Assembly (NCBI RefSeq): GCF_030936135.1
Contig: NC_082613.1
Location: 3,472,001-3,536,000 of the forward strand
DNA: 64,000 nucleotides
Direction of reading: 5' to 3'
Origin: Gavia stellata
Taxonomy: Eukaryota > Chordata > Aves > Gaviiformes > Gaviidae
Shown here in pieces: positions 35,501 through 46,043 of the stretch. Below the pieces are notes generated by a model. It was not told the origin of the DNA. It worked only from the letters and a program-made list of their open reading frames with translations, and did no database searches. The position numbers and the translations under genes are program-made. How positions within the stretch are numbered: position 1 is the stretch's first letter; every line of letters begins with the position of its first letter.

Positions 35501-38120
35501 GTAACCTTTTTAAAATGAGCACAAACCACAAGATTTTCAATGCTTGCTCCTAGAAGCTAAAAGGACTGGAATGCAAAAGAGCCAAAAAGACACACCTGCA
35601 GGAGTTTCAGACCGTGACTATGGAGTATTTGCAGAGGCACGAGTGAAATGCAAAGATAAAAGTAGAATTTTAGGTTGGTTTTGAAAGTGCGTAGTGAAAA
35701 TAATAATAAAAAACCCTCTAATTTCAATACTGAATAAAAAACATTAGCAGCTTCAGCCATAAAGTATACTATCTGGGCTGAGGGGAAGCAGAACTAAGAA
35801 CTAGTTTTGGAAACTGATTCACGCCTTTGGCAGGTTGTAAAGGCATAAATGGATAGCAGAAGATTTACTGTTTCTTTTTGCATTCATGCTCGCTGCCCTT
35901 AAAAATCTTTTCAGGCACTGTCAGACAGGTGACTACACATTCATCACTGAAGGAAGAACTCCTCTTTAAAGATGCAGAACAATATTCCAGGGGCCGTAAG
36001 TCTCAGGGACAACATCCTCCCTTGTAAGGCAAAGTTCGAAAAATCCACTCACTGGAGTGAAAAAACGGTCCTGGCTTTTACAGTTGTCACAATCCAGAAG
36101 ATGCTTTAAGGAAAAAAAAAAAAAAAAATCTGAAGAACAAACACATTCAAAAAGAATAATCTGAATATTCTCGAGGCATTAAAACTTGTGAACAAAACCG
36201 GAACTCCAGCCACGTACAAAAGAAAATTGACAGTGCGACCTCAAACAATGCAAATCACTTCGAAGAAAATCCCTGCCTCTTCCTTTAAGTATTACAACTA
36301 TTCATTCCACGTAAAATACCTGTGACCTTTCACAGATCTACGTGCACAGCTAAGGCCTAACTACATTCCCTGCAGTAAACTCCACAAAGACGCAGAGACG
36401 CATGAGCATGTCCGTCTGCTGTATTTAAACCTTGATTTTGTTTGCAAAGTATAGAGTGCCTATTTTTGTAGGACGTCATGAGTGACTGGAGTACTATGTT
36501 ACACGGAATATTTTTTTTTTAAAAGGGAGGTTATTTTAATAACTTAATGCTTATAAAAATTAAAGTTTAATATTAAAACTCCTTTAAAAGTATATTAATT
36601 AGAAAGCTTTATCTGCCTATTTATATTCTAAGAATATGGAAGAGTCGCTGAAACGAAACTCAAGTGAAGGAGTAGTTTCCCTTTCCCCAAAAGGGGAGGA
36701 GTTAAGCTAAAGGACTGCAGCGTGTTTTGACTGACCCAGGAAAGACTGAAAAAGAGACAGTTTTGCATTTGCCAAAGCAATGCTGTAGAAGAAACTACCA
36801 ACGCTCAACGTCAAACTCGAAAACATTGATGCTAAAGACAGGAACCTCAGATAAGACTAACAACTTCCTTTTATTTCAAATCAACATTATTTTAAGGCAC
36901 CAGAGACAAGCGCTCACATTTTGCAGCGCTACCTCATTCATTATAACTGCACACATACCTGCAGTTTTTAAAACATCAGTGGATCTTTTTTGTTTTCAGA
37001 GTCGCTTTATAATACGCTCCCTAGAAATAAAAAAGGTCTAAAAGAAATAAAAAGTTACAGCTCATTTTTGAAAGTGAGCAGATGTTATGCGATGGCTTTT
37101 TATTGATGGCATGAAAGAGTACAAAAGGCCACCATACAAAGATCAGGATGCCGACAAAAAATTTAAAAGCAAGGAGTTGCTAAAGAACATCAACGTCGTA
37201 ACGTCAAATCCAGTGGCCATCAGAACGCGGAGAACAGGCAGGTGCCATACAGAAGACAGAACTTGTATTTATGGGATAAAGTATCCAGAGCACAGGGAAT
37301 GGCAGGGAAAAAAAATTAAAACACAGCTCATAGCAGTGTAACGAAGCTTAAGGGGTCATAAAGTCACAGCACACCTCTGCCTTCGCCACTCCCAGAGCTC
37401 ATTTCGGAAAGGGCCTCAGGCCATCTCTTCTCTTTGAAGACTGGCGTGTAGATGAGTACAAAATTATATGCTAGTGACCGCTGCCAGGACAACCCCCCCT
37501 TGACTTCCTGTAAGTATTTTAAGCTGCTCCAGTTCCAGATAGTAAATGAGGATACTAGAGAGAAGGTGCCCAAATACACGGACAGCACAGAGTAGGTGGC
37601 CTGGGAAGGTCCACGCGCGCACATCAGTCGCACACACGAAAGTATCCGATACTGTAGCCCTTGGGATTGTAACTCTCACGGTGCCCACCCAGCCAGCAAA
37701 TACCTAAACGCCTGCCTTTGCAAACGGAGAAAAACTGCAGCGAGCGACACTCGGGGCGGAGAGGAGCCGGGGGCGGCTGTGGAGCCCGACGAGCTCGGGG
37801 CAGGCAGGGGAAGGGGCTTCCTCACCCCGTCCCGCCTCGGAGGGTCTGCTCCGTGCCCCGCTCCCGCCCCGGGGGACTCCCGCCCCGCCGGCACCCACCT
37901 GGGCCTGCCGGGAGCCCCGCGGACAGCTCAGCACCGGCTCCTCCCCGGCTGCCGCCTCCGCTCCCTCCGGCTCGCCGCCTTCTTCGTCGCCGCCGCCGCC
38001 GCCATCCTCCTCCTCCTCGTCCTCCTCCTCTTCCTCCCAGGTGGAGTCGTACCTCCACAAGCACGCCTCGTCCTCCGCCTCGTCCTCCTCCTCCCCCCTG
38101 AAGCCGGGCCAGGCCGCCAT
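28189..38120 (-). CDS. OGFR: OGFR, opioid growth factor (Met-enkephalin) receptor, 7 coding exons, complete CDS
   Basis: Nuclear-envelope-associated receptor for [Met5]-enkephalin that restrains cell proliferation; unrelated to GPCR opioid receptors. Seven exons join in frame to 2040 bp (679 codons plus stop). Residues 1-74 form an acidic N-terminus with runs of Glu/Asp and Gly. Residues about 80-315 are the conserved OGFR domain: RYRHHYP, LSFYKNEI, NHSYIQWLFPLRE, NNLRITRILK, FVWGP. The tail is long, charged and low in complexity, with basic NLS-like clusters KESKKRK (about 416) and VKRRKVDKR (about 494) that match the human positions. The proline-rich 20-residue tandem repeats of human OGFR are absent. 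The neighbours MRGBP and COL9A3 fit OGFR and not OGFRL1. The start was chosen because it gives the only in-frame acidic N-terminus joined to a good donor. Confidence 0.95.
29830..29930 (+). repeat. Old interspersed repeat, divergent copy, in OGFR intron 6
   Basis: The + strand carries CCATACTGGGTCAG, CCCAATATCCTG and TGACAGTG in order, the core of an old interspersed repeat common in reptile and bird genomes. A second copy lies at 43673-43870. I cannot give the family name with certainty. Confidence 0.55.
29962..30127 (-). other. Candidate alternative exon in OGFR intron 6
   Basis: On the minus strand an acceptor (TATTATTGCAG) is followed by 51 open codons and a stop, then a consensus donor GTAAGT (complement at 29956-29961). 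Joined to exon 6, the frame is kept (split Trp codon) and the product would end after SYNRDSNDTLYSSTPN and a lysine/glutamate-rich end, dropping the whole exon 7 tail. A run of 16 A inside it also fits an old retroposed sequence with a poly(A) tail. No homology was recognised, so it is a candidate only. Confidence 0.25.
30656..30804 (-). CDS. OGFR: OGFR exon 6
   Basis: 149 bp containing RAYQLMLRFYGI and ending AERFQNLN plus a split Trp codon. Acceptor CAG, donor GTGAGT; it ends in phase 2. Confidence 0.95.
31094..31160 (-). CDS. OGFR: OGFR exon 5
   Basis: 67 bp encoding LFPLREYGMNRRAKPLTCQ and then EIQ, close to human LFPLREPGVNWHAKPLTLRE. Acceptor CAG, donor GTATTT. Confidence 0.95.
31623..31701 (-). 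CDS. OGFR: OGFR exon 4
   Basis: 79 bp encoding LHVEALLESWWDNYEVLEEN and then HSYIQ plus a split Trp codon. Acceptor CAG, donor GTAAAC. Confidence 0.95.
32062..32146 (-). CDS. OGFR: OGFR exon 3
   Basis: 85 bp encoding a Glu-rich segment and then WNLSFYKNEISFLPQ, the family signature. Acceptor TAG, donor GTGAGT; it ends in phase 1. Confidence 0.94.
32461..32523 (-). CDS. OGFR: OGFR exon 2
   Basis: 63 bp, 21 codons, beginning FSSRRNWNAARDLQ and ending RYRHHYP, the start of the conserved domain. Acceptor TAG, donor GTATGG. Confidence 0.9.
32524..37898 (-). other. OGFR intron 1 (5.4 kb)
   Basis: The longest OGFR intron. AT-rich, with a run of 17 A at 36112-36128 and no recognised exon or recent transposon. 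Short open frames near 37.1-37.6 kb lack splice or family support. Confidence 0.75.
37899..38120 (-). CDS. OGFR: OGFR exon 1 (coding part)
   Basis: 74 codons starting MAAWPGFRGEEEDEAEDE, including a WRYDSTWEEEEE stretch that matches the DSTWEED of human OGFR. Donor GTGGGT, phase 0. The ATG has G at +4 (CCATGG). Confidence 0.88.
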
Positions 38121-38194
38121 GGGAGCGCGCCGGGAGGGGACGGGAAAGGGAAAGCGAAAGGGGCGGCGGGGCCGCCCGCCCGCACAAAGCCCAG

Positions 38195-38200
38195 CACGTG
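38195..38200. promoter_or_regulatory. CACGTG E-box in OGFR promoter
   Basis: Palindromic CACGTG about 75 bp upstream of the start codon, inside the CpG island; a possible USF/MYC-family site. Confidence 0.45.
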
Positions 38201-38253
38201 GGGGGGAAGGAAGCGCGCGCACGCCACGCCCCCTTCCTGCGGCGCCGCGCCCC

Positions 38254-38258
38254 ATTGG
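38254..38258 (-). promoter_or_regulatory. CCAAT box (NF-Y type) of OGFR promoter
   Basis: Minus-strand AGCCAATGGG, about 135 bp upstream of the OGFR start codon, with flanks that fit the NF-Y consensus. Confidence 0.55.
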
Positions 38259-38400
38259 CTGTGACCCGGCTCGCCGCGCGGTCCCTGCGCCCGCCCGGCC
38301 CCGGCCCCCTCCCCTTCACTCACGCAGCCGGGCGCTCAGGGGATCTCCGCCGCGGGCGCCGTTTCCCCAGGGATCCTTCCCTTCGGCCTGTCCACCTGAG

Positions 38401-41108
38401 GAAGAAAAGGAGGAAACGTAATTCTGCTCTCTTCCAGCCATCCCGGCGCTGGGCAGTAGTGAGGGGCCGGGGCAGGCCATGCACACCCCCCGCAGGCCGC
38501 ACAAATGGATTCCTGTGGGATAGAGGATGGGAGCCACGGCAGCTTTCCTCTGCCCTTCGTGAAGAGTTCGAAAGAGCTGCGCATTGAACTTCTTCACAGG
38601 GCAAAAACATACCCCTTCCACAGAAGGGGGCAATATTCCTCTCACAGGAAAATGAATAAAAGAACAATCTTCCCAAGAAGCTAGGGCTTGGTGAAAGGGA
38701 AGGGAGGAAAAGAGAGCTGCAGCACTCGGGGCATTTAAAGCATTTACATTTTCCAAATGTCCCACTTCGCAACCAACCAATTCCTAGAAAATACGCGTTG
38801 CTGGATTGGCCATGAAATCCCTAGTGGGCTCTCCCTGCTTCAAGGATGGCGTTGAGAGAGTGCACCAGTACATGTTAATGTTGACACATTCCTACTTTAA
38901 GCTATAAACCCTGTGTCATTGGTATAGCAAAAAAATTTTGACTAGAATCCCTTGGATGAAAAGGATTTACCCACAAGGCCATGAGACTTTAAATGTACAA
39001 AATCTGCACTTTGTGGCCAAGATCTGCATAGATCACAACAAAGTAACCAGCACTTTAATTCTTAAGGAAACAGCAAAACTTAACTGAGGCATTCATCTTC
39101 CAGCACTCGCTTTGATGACAGATGTGTAAGTGATGTACGATTACAACTTGTAGGGACTTGATCATACCAACATAATTTGAGCATTTTTCTGAAACGTCAA
39201 AATTAAAACCAGGAGCTTCCACACATAAGGTTATAAAAGTTCCATTTCTACCCACCCAGAAAACCCCCGAGACACCTGCAGCACCTCTCCCGTGAACTAG
39301 AGCTCTCCAGCTGGCAGGTTATCTTTCACAGGACTTATCAGTTGGAGCCCAGCACTAAATTCATGGCATTTCACACCACCTGGTTTGGAATTTGTTTACA
39401 CCCAGCTATTTCAGACCCTAAAACAGTGAGCTTGCACCACGCTGTAAAAGCGGATAGAGTGGCCATCCCGGTAGGGTTCTGACCTGCGAGAGCTCACCAG
39501 CACGTGTGAGAGGGTGAACAGGAGAGCTTCCAAGAGACTGCAACAAACACTTCCTCTTCTCAACTGAATACCACAATGCGTTACGCTAGTTAGAACAGAG
39601 AAAATCCTCTAGTTTGGAAGCTTACAGAACCACCTATTGACTTCAGCAGGCCAGGATTTCTTACCAAATATCTTACAGAAATAACAGGATAGTTGTTCGT
39701 AAGATCCAGACAAAGTCAGTAAAAAAAAAAAAAAAACCCTAAAAAACCCCAGGTAGCACTTTTGACCAATTTCACTGAAGGCACAAGATGCCTTAACAAC
39801 TTTCAAAATACATTGGGCCAAATTTTAATCAAGCTACGCAACAATTACCATTTAGTAAAATAAAGATGAGTCAAATTTATTCTTGGTATAAAACAAGTGA
39901 AGCAAATGAGGCAGACAAGAACTTGGCTACATACCTAGAATAAAAGCAAAAACTAGTAGATTCCTAGTTCCTCACCTTGAAGGCAATACTGATAGATGAA
40001 GAAGTAATTTTTCTTTTTATTAACTGATAGTTAATATGGTGAAACAAATTCAGTAACATTTCAGCCTACTTCATTCACCATTTAACCTGTGTTTGTTGAT
40101 CGCAGTCCATCTTTTCACAACACAAAAATAGTAACTTCTATCAAATCTTAATATTCCAGCATATAAAAGATAAGCATTACAATGTCAGTAAGATTCTTAA
40201 GTTGTAGAACAAAAGTAACATTTTGGAATACCAATTCTATTAACACCTACTAAAACTGCTTTAAAAAAATAAATAATGAAGTACAAAACCCACTGTTATA
40301 TACTACTATAGTACAAATGGATGAAGCAACATCTCCAGGTTCATGCACGGCTCAGCTGATCCCTTACACAACCATGTGACATCACTGGGTATTTTATTTA
40401 GGATACTTATTAATTATTATTCTAGGGGCATTATAATTTTCACTTCATTTATGGCATATAAATGTATAAAGATTGAAAAATGTTATGTCACTAAGGGTGA
40501 AAGAAGTCAAGGTTCCTCCAGCAAACAGAGCGAAAGAATACTTCAACTCAGTAGTTAGCTGTATTTAGAAGAACTTCAGTTTTACTGAACCAACGAATTC
40601 AGACATTTGATACAAACGCTACGTTTGCGGTAAGTAAAATGGCCAAACAACATTACCCGCCGAGGGTCTGTAAAACTCAAAGACAGCAACACAGCAAAGG
40701 CAGAAAAAACGACCCAAAATTTATAGAAACCACCTATGCTTTTCATGAACTGAGGCTCCGTGTTTCACTGAGCATTTGTTTCATGAACTATGCTGACACA
40801 GCGTGCGTTACTCTTTTGAAATGCAACCACCAGAATTGTTATATACGCATGAACTCTTAACGCCGCCAGCTTTCTCCCTCAGCGCCCTGAGAAGGCAGCC
40901 ATCGCCCAGCTACGTGGTGCTGACTAGAGAACACATCAGGAAAGACAAAGTCTTGCATGTATAAAGCCAATGTGCAGATTCTTCAAATACCTGGCTCAGA
41001 TACCTTTTCCTTTCTCAAAGAGTTTATGTAGCGACTATCCTGCTACTCGGCTTTACTGTTCCCTCCTCAAGTTCCAGAGTTTATTACTTCTCTCTTTCAC
41101 AGCTCGCT
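38401..41108. other. Region between OGFR promoter and MRGBP stop codon, including MRGBP 3' UTR
   Basis: No exon recognised. Minus-strand AATAAA motifs occur at 41080-41085 (24 bp past the MRGBP stop), 40393-40398, 40016-40021 and 39876-39881; any of these could end MRGBP transcripts. An A-run lies at about 39721-39736. Confidence 0.65.
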
Positions 41109-41299
41109 TTATGTTCTGCGTCGTTTTGCAGCACTTGGACTGGAAGGGTTACTGTTTGCGTTTAAGACCTTTTCAGTGACTCTGTTGCGCTTCCTCTTAT
41201 CAGATCCTTCTTTGGACCCAGAATCTGAAGAAGTTTTCTCTTTCTCTTTGCTGCTTGGCTTTTCAGTTGTTTTTCCTAAACTTCCAGAGGGTGCAAAAA
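41109..41299 (-). CDS. MRGBP: MRGBP exon 5 (terminal coding exon)
   Basis: 191 coding bases encoding [20 protein letters not shown], then a Ser/Lys-rich stretch ending [20 protein letters not shown] plus RRRT, then TAA. Acceptor CAG. The C-terminal block is nearly identical to human. Confidence 0.97.
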
Positions 41300-44200
41300 C
41301 TGAAATAGGATCAAAGTAATGATTCCAGATCAGAGTCATAACACATAGGCAAACAAGAAGTGATATAAAATTTCTTTATATTACATAAAACTTTTCAAAC
41401 CAATCCATTCTCAGCATATTTAATGACCATTTAAGTATTACTTTCATTTTTAAAGGAAAAATCTTCTGTAAGAAAGGCACATCTTGCTTTTATTATTTGC
41501 TTTAAAGACAGGCATGTATTTTGACAGGCTAGAAGTGAAATTCATTAAACGGAATTAAACAGCACTTAAAATTAAAATACTTAATAGCAACACTTACAGA
41601 ACATAGGACCAATCTATGAAATTTATAATCGGCAACGGTCATTACATTTGGTATTATAGATAAGATTTTAAAACTGAACACCCAAAATGTGAAATTTAAT
41701 CTATTTTAAAAATACATTTTTAGATCTTTTATCACACTGAATCTTAAACCACCACTTCTTTTGTGATAGAAATATTATGAAATTATGTAAGTAACAGTTG
41801 GCTTGGTCTGTTAAGGTAACCAGCAGAATCCCTACTGTTCACATTTGATTTTGTTCTACAGCAAAGTGTTAGGAAAATAAACCTTATATTTAAAAGAAGC
41901 AAGATAATGCAAATAAAATAAAATACCACTCTGCCCGCCTTCCCATTTAAGGATACAATCTTACAATCTTTTTTGATTTATAGGCCCTATTTTTCCCCAC
42001 AACTACAAAGATCCTAACACAGAGTATTTAGGTTCACTAAAACTGGACTCAATTTTCTTTCAGAGATCCTTAGATTACTTCAGATTCCCAGGGCTTTGTC
42101 AAGTACATATTAAAACCAAAAAACTCCAAAGCTATACAACTTTGTACATATGAATTAGGAGCAAAGGAGAAATGTTTTGAAGCATCACATACTGGCAACT
42201 GTTAACTCTGTGCATTCTTAAATTGTTCTAGTTCTTGGCATGAGCATATGCTAAGTCTGAATACAAGTCACAATGTACAGCATATTTGGGATTTACATTT
42301 TAACATTAATTTCTCAGAGTTACAGTTGTTTTTTTAATCTCTTATTACACAGTAGAGTGTTACAAATTTACCTTCTTCTGGACCTGCATGCGCTTCCATC
42401 TCTTCTTTTATTTCCTCTTTCACTTCTTCTTCTATCATTACTTTTCCTACAGAAAAGATCGTTAGGCAACGGTTAGATGGTTTTGAAGAACTGTATGCAT
42501 TTTTTCTGGATTAGTAGCCTCAGCATATGTGCATAATGTTAACAAATATTCAGCGGTAAAGGTTCCTTAGCACTGTGATAGAGAAACATAGCTAACAGTC
42601 CAGGCATGCTATGAGCATAACGTAGGATAAATGCACTGAACAAGATGATGTCACATGTTGAAAAGTTCCACTGAAATTATTAACAGGAAGAAAGTGAAAC
42701 TGTAAATAGGCAAAACATATTGCAATGTCTTAGCTATATTATGATTTTATACTGAATTTTTAGTGTAAAGTTTAGTGTACCTAGTAATTGAGCTAAACTT
42801 TGAAAATCCAGCTCTCACTGCTCAACCTCCGATTTCTGTCAAACTGCTGCATATTTCTATTAGATTAGACAATACAGATAGGCTTATCATGAGAGAGAGA
42901 GATTTGGAGGAACTAGGTAGTTGAATCCCAAGAAGATAAAAACACAAAGAGATGATTTCACAGTGCAATGAAACCACTGTGAATCTATACAAACACCTCT
43001 AAACATTTCATATTGGTTTTGTTTTCAATTTTAATGCAACTATGGAAAAAAAACCTCATGAAAAATCTTATCATCGGACATTAAAAACCAGTAATGCTTT
43101 TAAAAATAAGACATATGAGCCATACTAAAAATACCAATAGCCTAAAAATGAGATCGTTATACCAGCATAAGGTACAAGTCCACGTCCATAAGGCAAGTTT
43201 CTCCAGCTATTGAAACTGCAGCTATTCAGTAAGTATATTCCTGGTATACATTTTTAAACATTAGCTGAATTGCTATTAAACTGCCTTGTATCATCATTGG
43301 CATATAAAATTTTATCACAGAAATACTATTATATACAAATCATATGCAGCAAATGTTATTTTCATCAGCTCTATAGCTCCTACTCTTTAAAAAATGACCT
43401 TGCTACAAAATGAACCACATTGAAGTGTGCAGATCATCTCTTTTAGCAAAAATTATGGTCTGATGTAATATTACAGCCGTCTCAATAAAGTGCAAAAAAC
43501 TCACAATAAACTACTGATCACCTTGCAAAGAATCACATTCTAACTTTCGCTCTGCAAACTAGTATCCGCGAAGCCCATGGATCTTTGGTGTATAACCAGA
43601 AGGAGAAGCTGAATCTAAATGGTATAAATACAACCTGTTTGTGCTATATCAGCATCCCATCTACATTATATTTAAGAATATGAGAAACACTGTATGGAAT
43701 CTGACCAAAGGTCTATCTCTCCCGCTAGCCTGTCTCCCACCGTGGTCAATCACAGAGAGTGGGTAGTGAGAATATGAACAGCACAGGTAGTGTGATCCTT
43801 TCCCTAACAGTTTCCTTCAGTCAGCTGATTAAAAATTCCTGAGATAAACTTGTATCTGTTTAACACGTCTTTTTCCCCAATACATCTCACACACCAGTAT
43901 GAAAGAACGGGCTTGGATTGACATGTTACGTTCTTTTTTGGGGGGAGTTTTGCTAAACTACCTGTTCTGAGATGCGATTAGAGCAACCAAGAATAAGAGA
44001 CTGCTATCACATCTTACCTTCTCTCACTTCTTGAATCATTTCGTCAGGAAGAGCAAAGTTCTTCTCTATATTAGGGAATGGAAGAATCTCAGATTCATGC
44101 TTAGAAAGAAAAGAAAGGTCTCTATGAATAACTTCGGTAAAAACTTTAATTTGGATTTAGAAGTGCAGTCTCAAAATCTATTTTACATGCAATTAGTAGC

Positions 44201-45590
44201 TAAATAGTTCTTAACAAGACACTTCAGACATTTGAGAATCAGGAGGTTCCTGATTTCAAACTGATTACTAAGGTCAAGATATCTGAGATCATGACTCATG
44301 ATCATTTGAGACCATTTCTGGAACCCAAACACCACCAATTCTTATGTAAACACACTATAAGCTCCTTATTTGACGGTTAAGTTAAGTACCTATGTAAATG
44401 TTTGCTGGATCAGCATTTAGGCAACTTTAATAAACAAAGTCAGAACACAGTATGGAAAAAACAACCCCAAAACAAACCACTGCAGGTTTTATTGTCTCCT
44501 ACCTAATATACTTTTATACAGGAAAAAAACCATCAACTCACTGGAACAACACGTAATTCTTAGTAACACGAAAGGTAGACAGGCCCAGTGATTTTGGCCT
44601 AGCAAAACTCCTGAACTATAAGAAATAAGAATGTGGCTACATCAACCCTTCATACTCACAAGAGCTTGCATATCATACATGGTGCTCAGATGGTCCCAAA
44701 TCACTTTGGAAGAAATCTGCCGACCAATATTCTGACTGAATTTATCTCGGATACAGATCATGTGGAAATGGCGATTCACACCTGGGGGAAGAACTCAATG
44801 CAATTAACACTACTAACAGTTTTACTCACGCCACACAATTAAAAAAACATTCTGTCGTTACAGGGAAATCATACATTATGGGATAAACACATGGCAATCT
44901 GGGCAGCCCTGCCTGGCTGATATTTCACCCTACATTACAGGTGCTGTGCTGGAGAGGGGCTGAGGGTGCCCCACTGGGTCATGCTGACATGTGGCCGCAG
45001 CCAGAGCTTTTAGAGAAGCTGCGTGAAAAACAACCGAAGGGAAGTATAGAGCAGCAAGTCAGGAAAGGCGATGGCAGAGGGGACCGAGAAAGGCTGACTC
45101 CATGCCCCCAGGAGGGGCGGCTGAGGAGGCCGGGAGGGCACGGCGCCTCCTTCCCCACAGGCCCCGCCACGCTCGGGAGAAGCCGCAGGGCCCTCGGGGG
45201 CTGCCGCGGCGGGAGCGGGCCCGGGAGGCCGCTAGGGGCAGCACCGCCACGCGGCCGGGCCGCCAGCCCCCCCGCCCGGACCTTGGCGCTCCAGGCCCAG
45301 CGCCTGGTTCTCCTCCCCGGCCAGCGCCGCTACTCGAGGCCGCGGCTCGGCCGCGGCCTGCTCTCACCTACGGGCTTGTGGCCCAGCATGGCGTGGAAGA
45401 GGCAAACCTCTACTTCAGGACTCCACACCACCACCGCCTCCTCCGCCGGCACGCCGGGCTCCGGGGCGGCGGCCGCTGCAGCCGCGGCGGCTGCAACGGC
45501 GGCAGCGACCGCCGCGGCGGCCCCCGGCCCGGCCGCGGGCAGCGGCGGCTTCTCCACAGCGCCCGCCGAGCCGCCCTCCGCCTCGCCCAT
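41109..45590 (-). CDS. MRGBP: MRGBP, MRG/MORF4L-binding protein (NuA4/TIP60 complex subunit), 5 coding exons, complete CDS
   Basis: EAF7-family subunit of the NuA4/TIP60 histone acetyltransferase complex, binding MRG15/MRGX in the nucleus. Five exons join to 693 bp (230 codons plus stop). Residues 1 to about 50 are a low-complexity Ala-rich N-terminus. From about 53 the EAF7 domain reads [20 protein letters not shown] and [19 protein letters not shown], then [13 protein letters not shown] and [10 protein letters not shown], almost as in human. An acidic [12 protein letters not shown] segment follows, and the C-terminus is basic, ending [15 protein letters not shown] exactly as in human. Human MRGBP has 204 residues; the extra length here is mainly the polyalanine tract. 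The start has a good Kozak context (GCCATGG) and lies in a CpG island. Confidence 0.97.
42372..42446 (-). CDS. MRGBP: MRGBP exon 4
   Basis: 75 bp encoding the acidic segment [20 protein letters not shown] and then GPEE. Acceptor TAG, donor GTAAAT. Confidence 0.95.
43673..43870 (+). repeat. Old interspersed repeat, second copy, in MRGBP intron 3
   Basis: The + strand carries TCTGACCAAAGGTCTATCT, AGCCTGTCTCCCAC and then GAGAATATGAACAGCACAGG in the order of the same old repeat family as 29830-29930. It is strongly diverged, so it is an ancient insertion. Confidence 0.6.
44018..44099 (-). CDS. MRGBP: MRGBP exon 3
   Basis: 82 bp encoding [20 protein letters not shown] and then MIQEVRE. Acceptor AAG (CTAAG), donor GTAAGA. 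Confidence 0.96.
44660..44781 (-). CDS. MRGBP: MRGBP exon 2
   Basis: 122 bp, the core of the EAF7 domain: [19 protein letters not shown] and [13 protein letters not shown]. Acceptor CAG, donor GTGAGT. Confidence 0.97.
45368..45590 (-). CDS. MRGBP: MRGBP exon 1 (coding part), with polyalanine tract
   Basis: 223 bp. The start [14 protein letters not shown] resembles human MGEAEVGGGGAAG. Then come Ala runs of 4, 3 and 10 separated by two Val, then [20 protein letters not shown]. Alanine codons are mixed (GCC, GCG, GCT, GCA). Donor GTGAGAG, ending in phase 1. Confidence 0.95.
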
Positions 45591-45670
45591 GGCCGCGCCG
45601 CCGCCCGCCGCCGCCCGCAGCGGCTCCTGCCGGCCGGGAGGAGGGGGTGGCGGGCCGCCGGCCGCTCCTC

Positions 45671-45700
45671 GGGCGGGGCGAAGCGGGGCGGGGCGGGGGG
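45671..45700. promoter_or_regulatory. Cluster of GC boxes (Sp/KLF type) in MRGBP promoter
   Basis: Three GGGGCGGGG-like motifs within 30 bp, about 80-110 bp upstream of the MRGBP start codon. Confidence 0.6.
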
Positions 45701-46043
45701 GAAAGGCGCGGTGTGGTTCCTTTCCTGGAGCAGAGGGAGCTTTGGGGGGGGGTTTACCTCAGGGTTTGGCCGCCCCGCGCTCGTAGCGCCGGAGGCGTGA
45801 GCTGGGCACGGAGCCCGTCCCCTCAGGAACGGGACGAGGCCGTCGGGTGCCTCCGAGAAGTTTCTCATCGATCGTTGTCATGCTTTAGGGTTTCTTGGGC
45901 CGGTCATGGAGGCAGCGCAACGCCGCCGTCCCAAATGGCCGCCGTAGGCCTGTTCTTCTGCATTTGAGATCGCCAGAGGGTTGGGAAGGTGGCAGTAGGA
46001 AGGAAGGTCAGAGCGGGGCCTGAGGCTTGGCCCGGCTGCCAGG

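Larger units (their letters stand above)
37740..38400 (-). promoter_or_regulatory. OGFR CpG-island promoter
   Basis: A CpG-dense block covering exon 1 and about 280 bp upstream, in contrast to AT-rich flanks. It contains an inverted CCAAT box, a CACGTG E-box and GC-box-like sites, and no TATA box, as in housekeeping promoters. Confidence 0.8.
45090..46040 (-). promoter_or_regulatory. MRGBP CpG-island promoter
   Basis: CpG-dense block covering exon 1, the donor side of intron 1 and about 450 bp upstream, with NotI-like GCGGCCGC runs and no TATA box. On its right it is cut by a CR1 insertion and GC-rich sequence resumes beyond it at 47011-47110. Confidence 0.85.

Noticed and set aside
28189..38120. 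OGFRL1 instead of OGFR
   Set aside because: The KESKKRK and KRRKVDK clusters in the tail and the MRGBP/COL9A3 neighbours fit OGFR; OGFRL1 has a different tail and location.
37596..38421. Several long Pro/Arg/Gly-rich open frames on both strands
   Set aside because: Shadows of the OGFR CpG island; only the acidic frame from 38120 joins a donor and continues into the conserved domain.
44941..45967. Open frames of up to 281 codons on the + strand
   Set aside because: GC-rich CpG-island shadows of MRGBP exon 1 with low-complexity translations.
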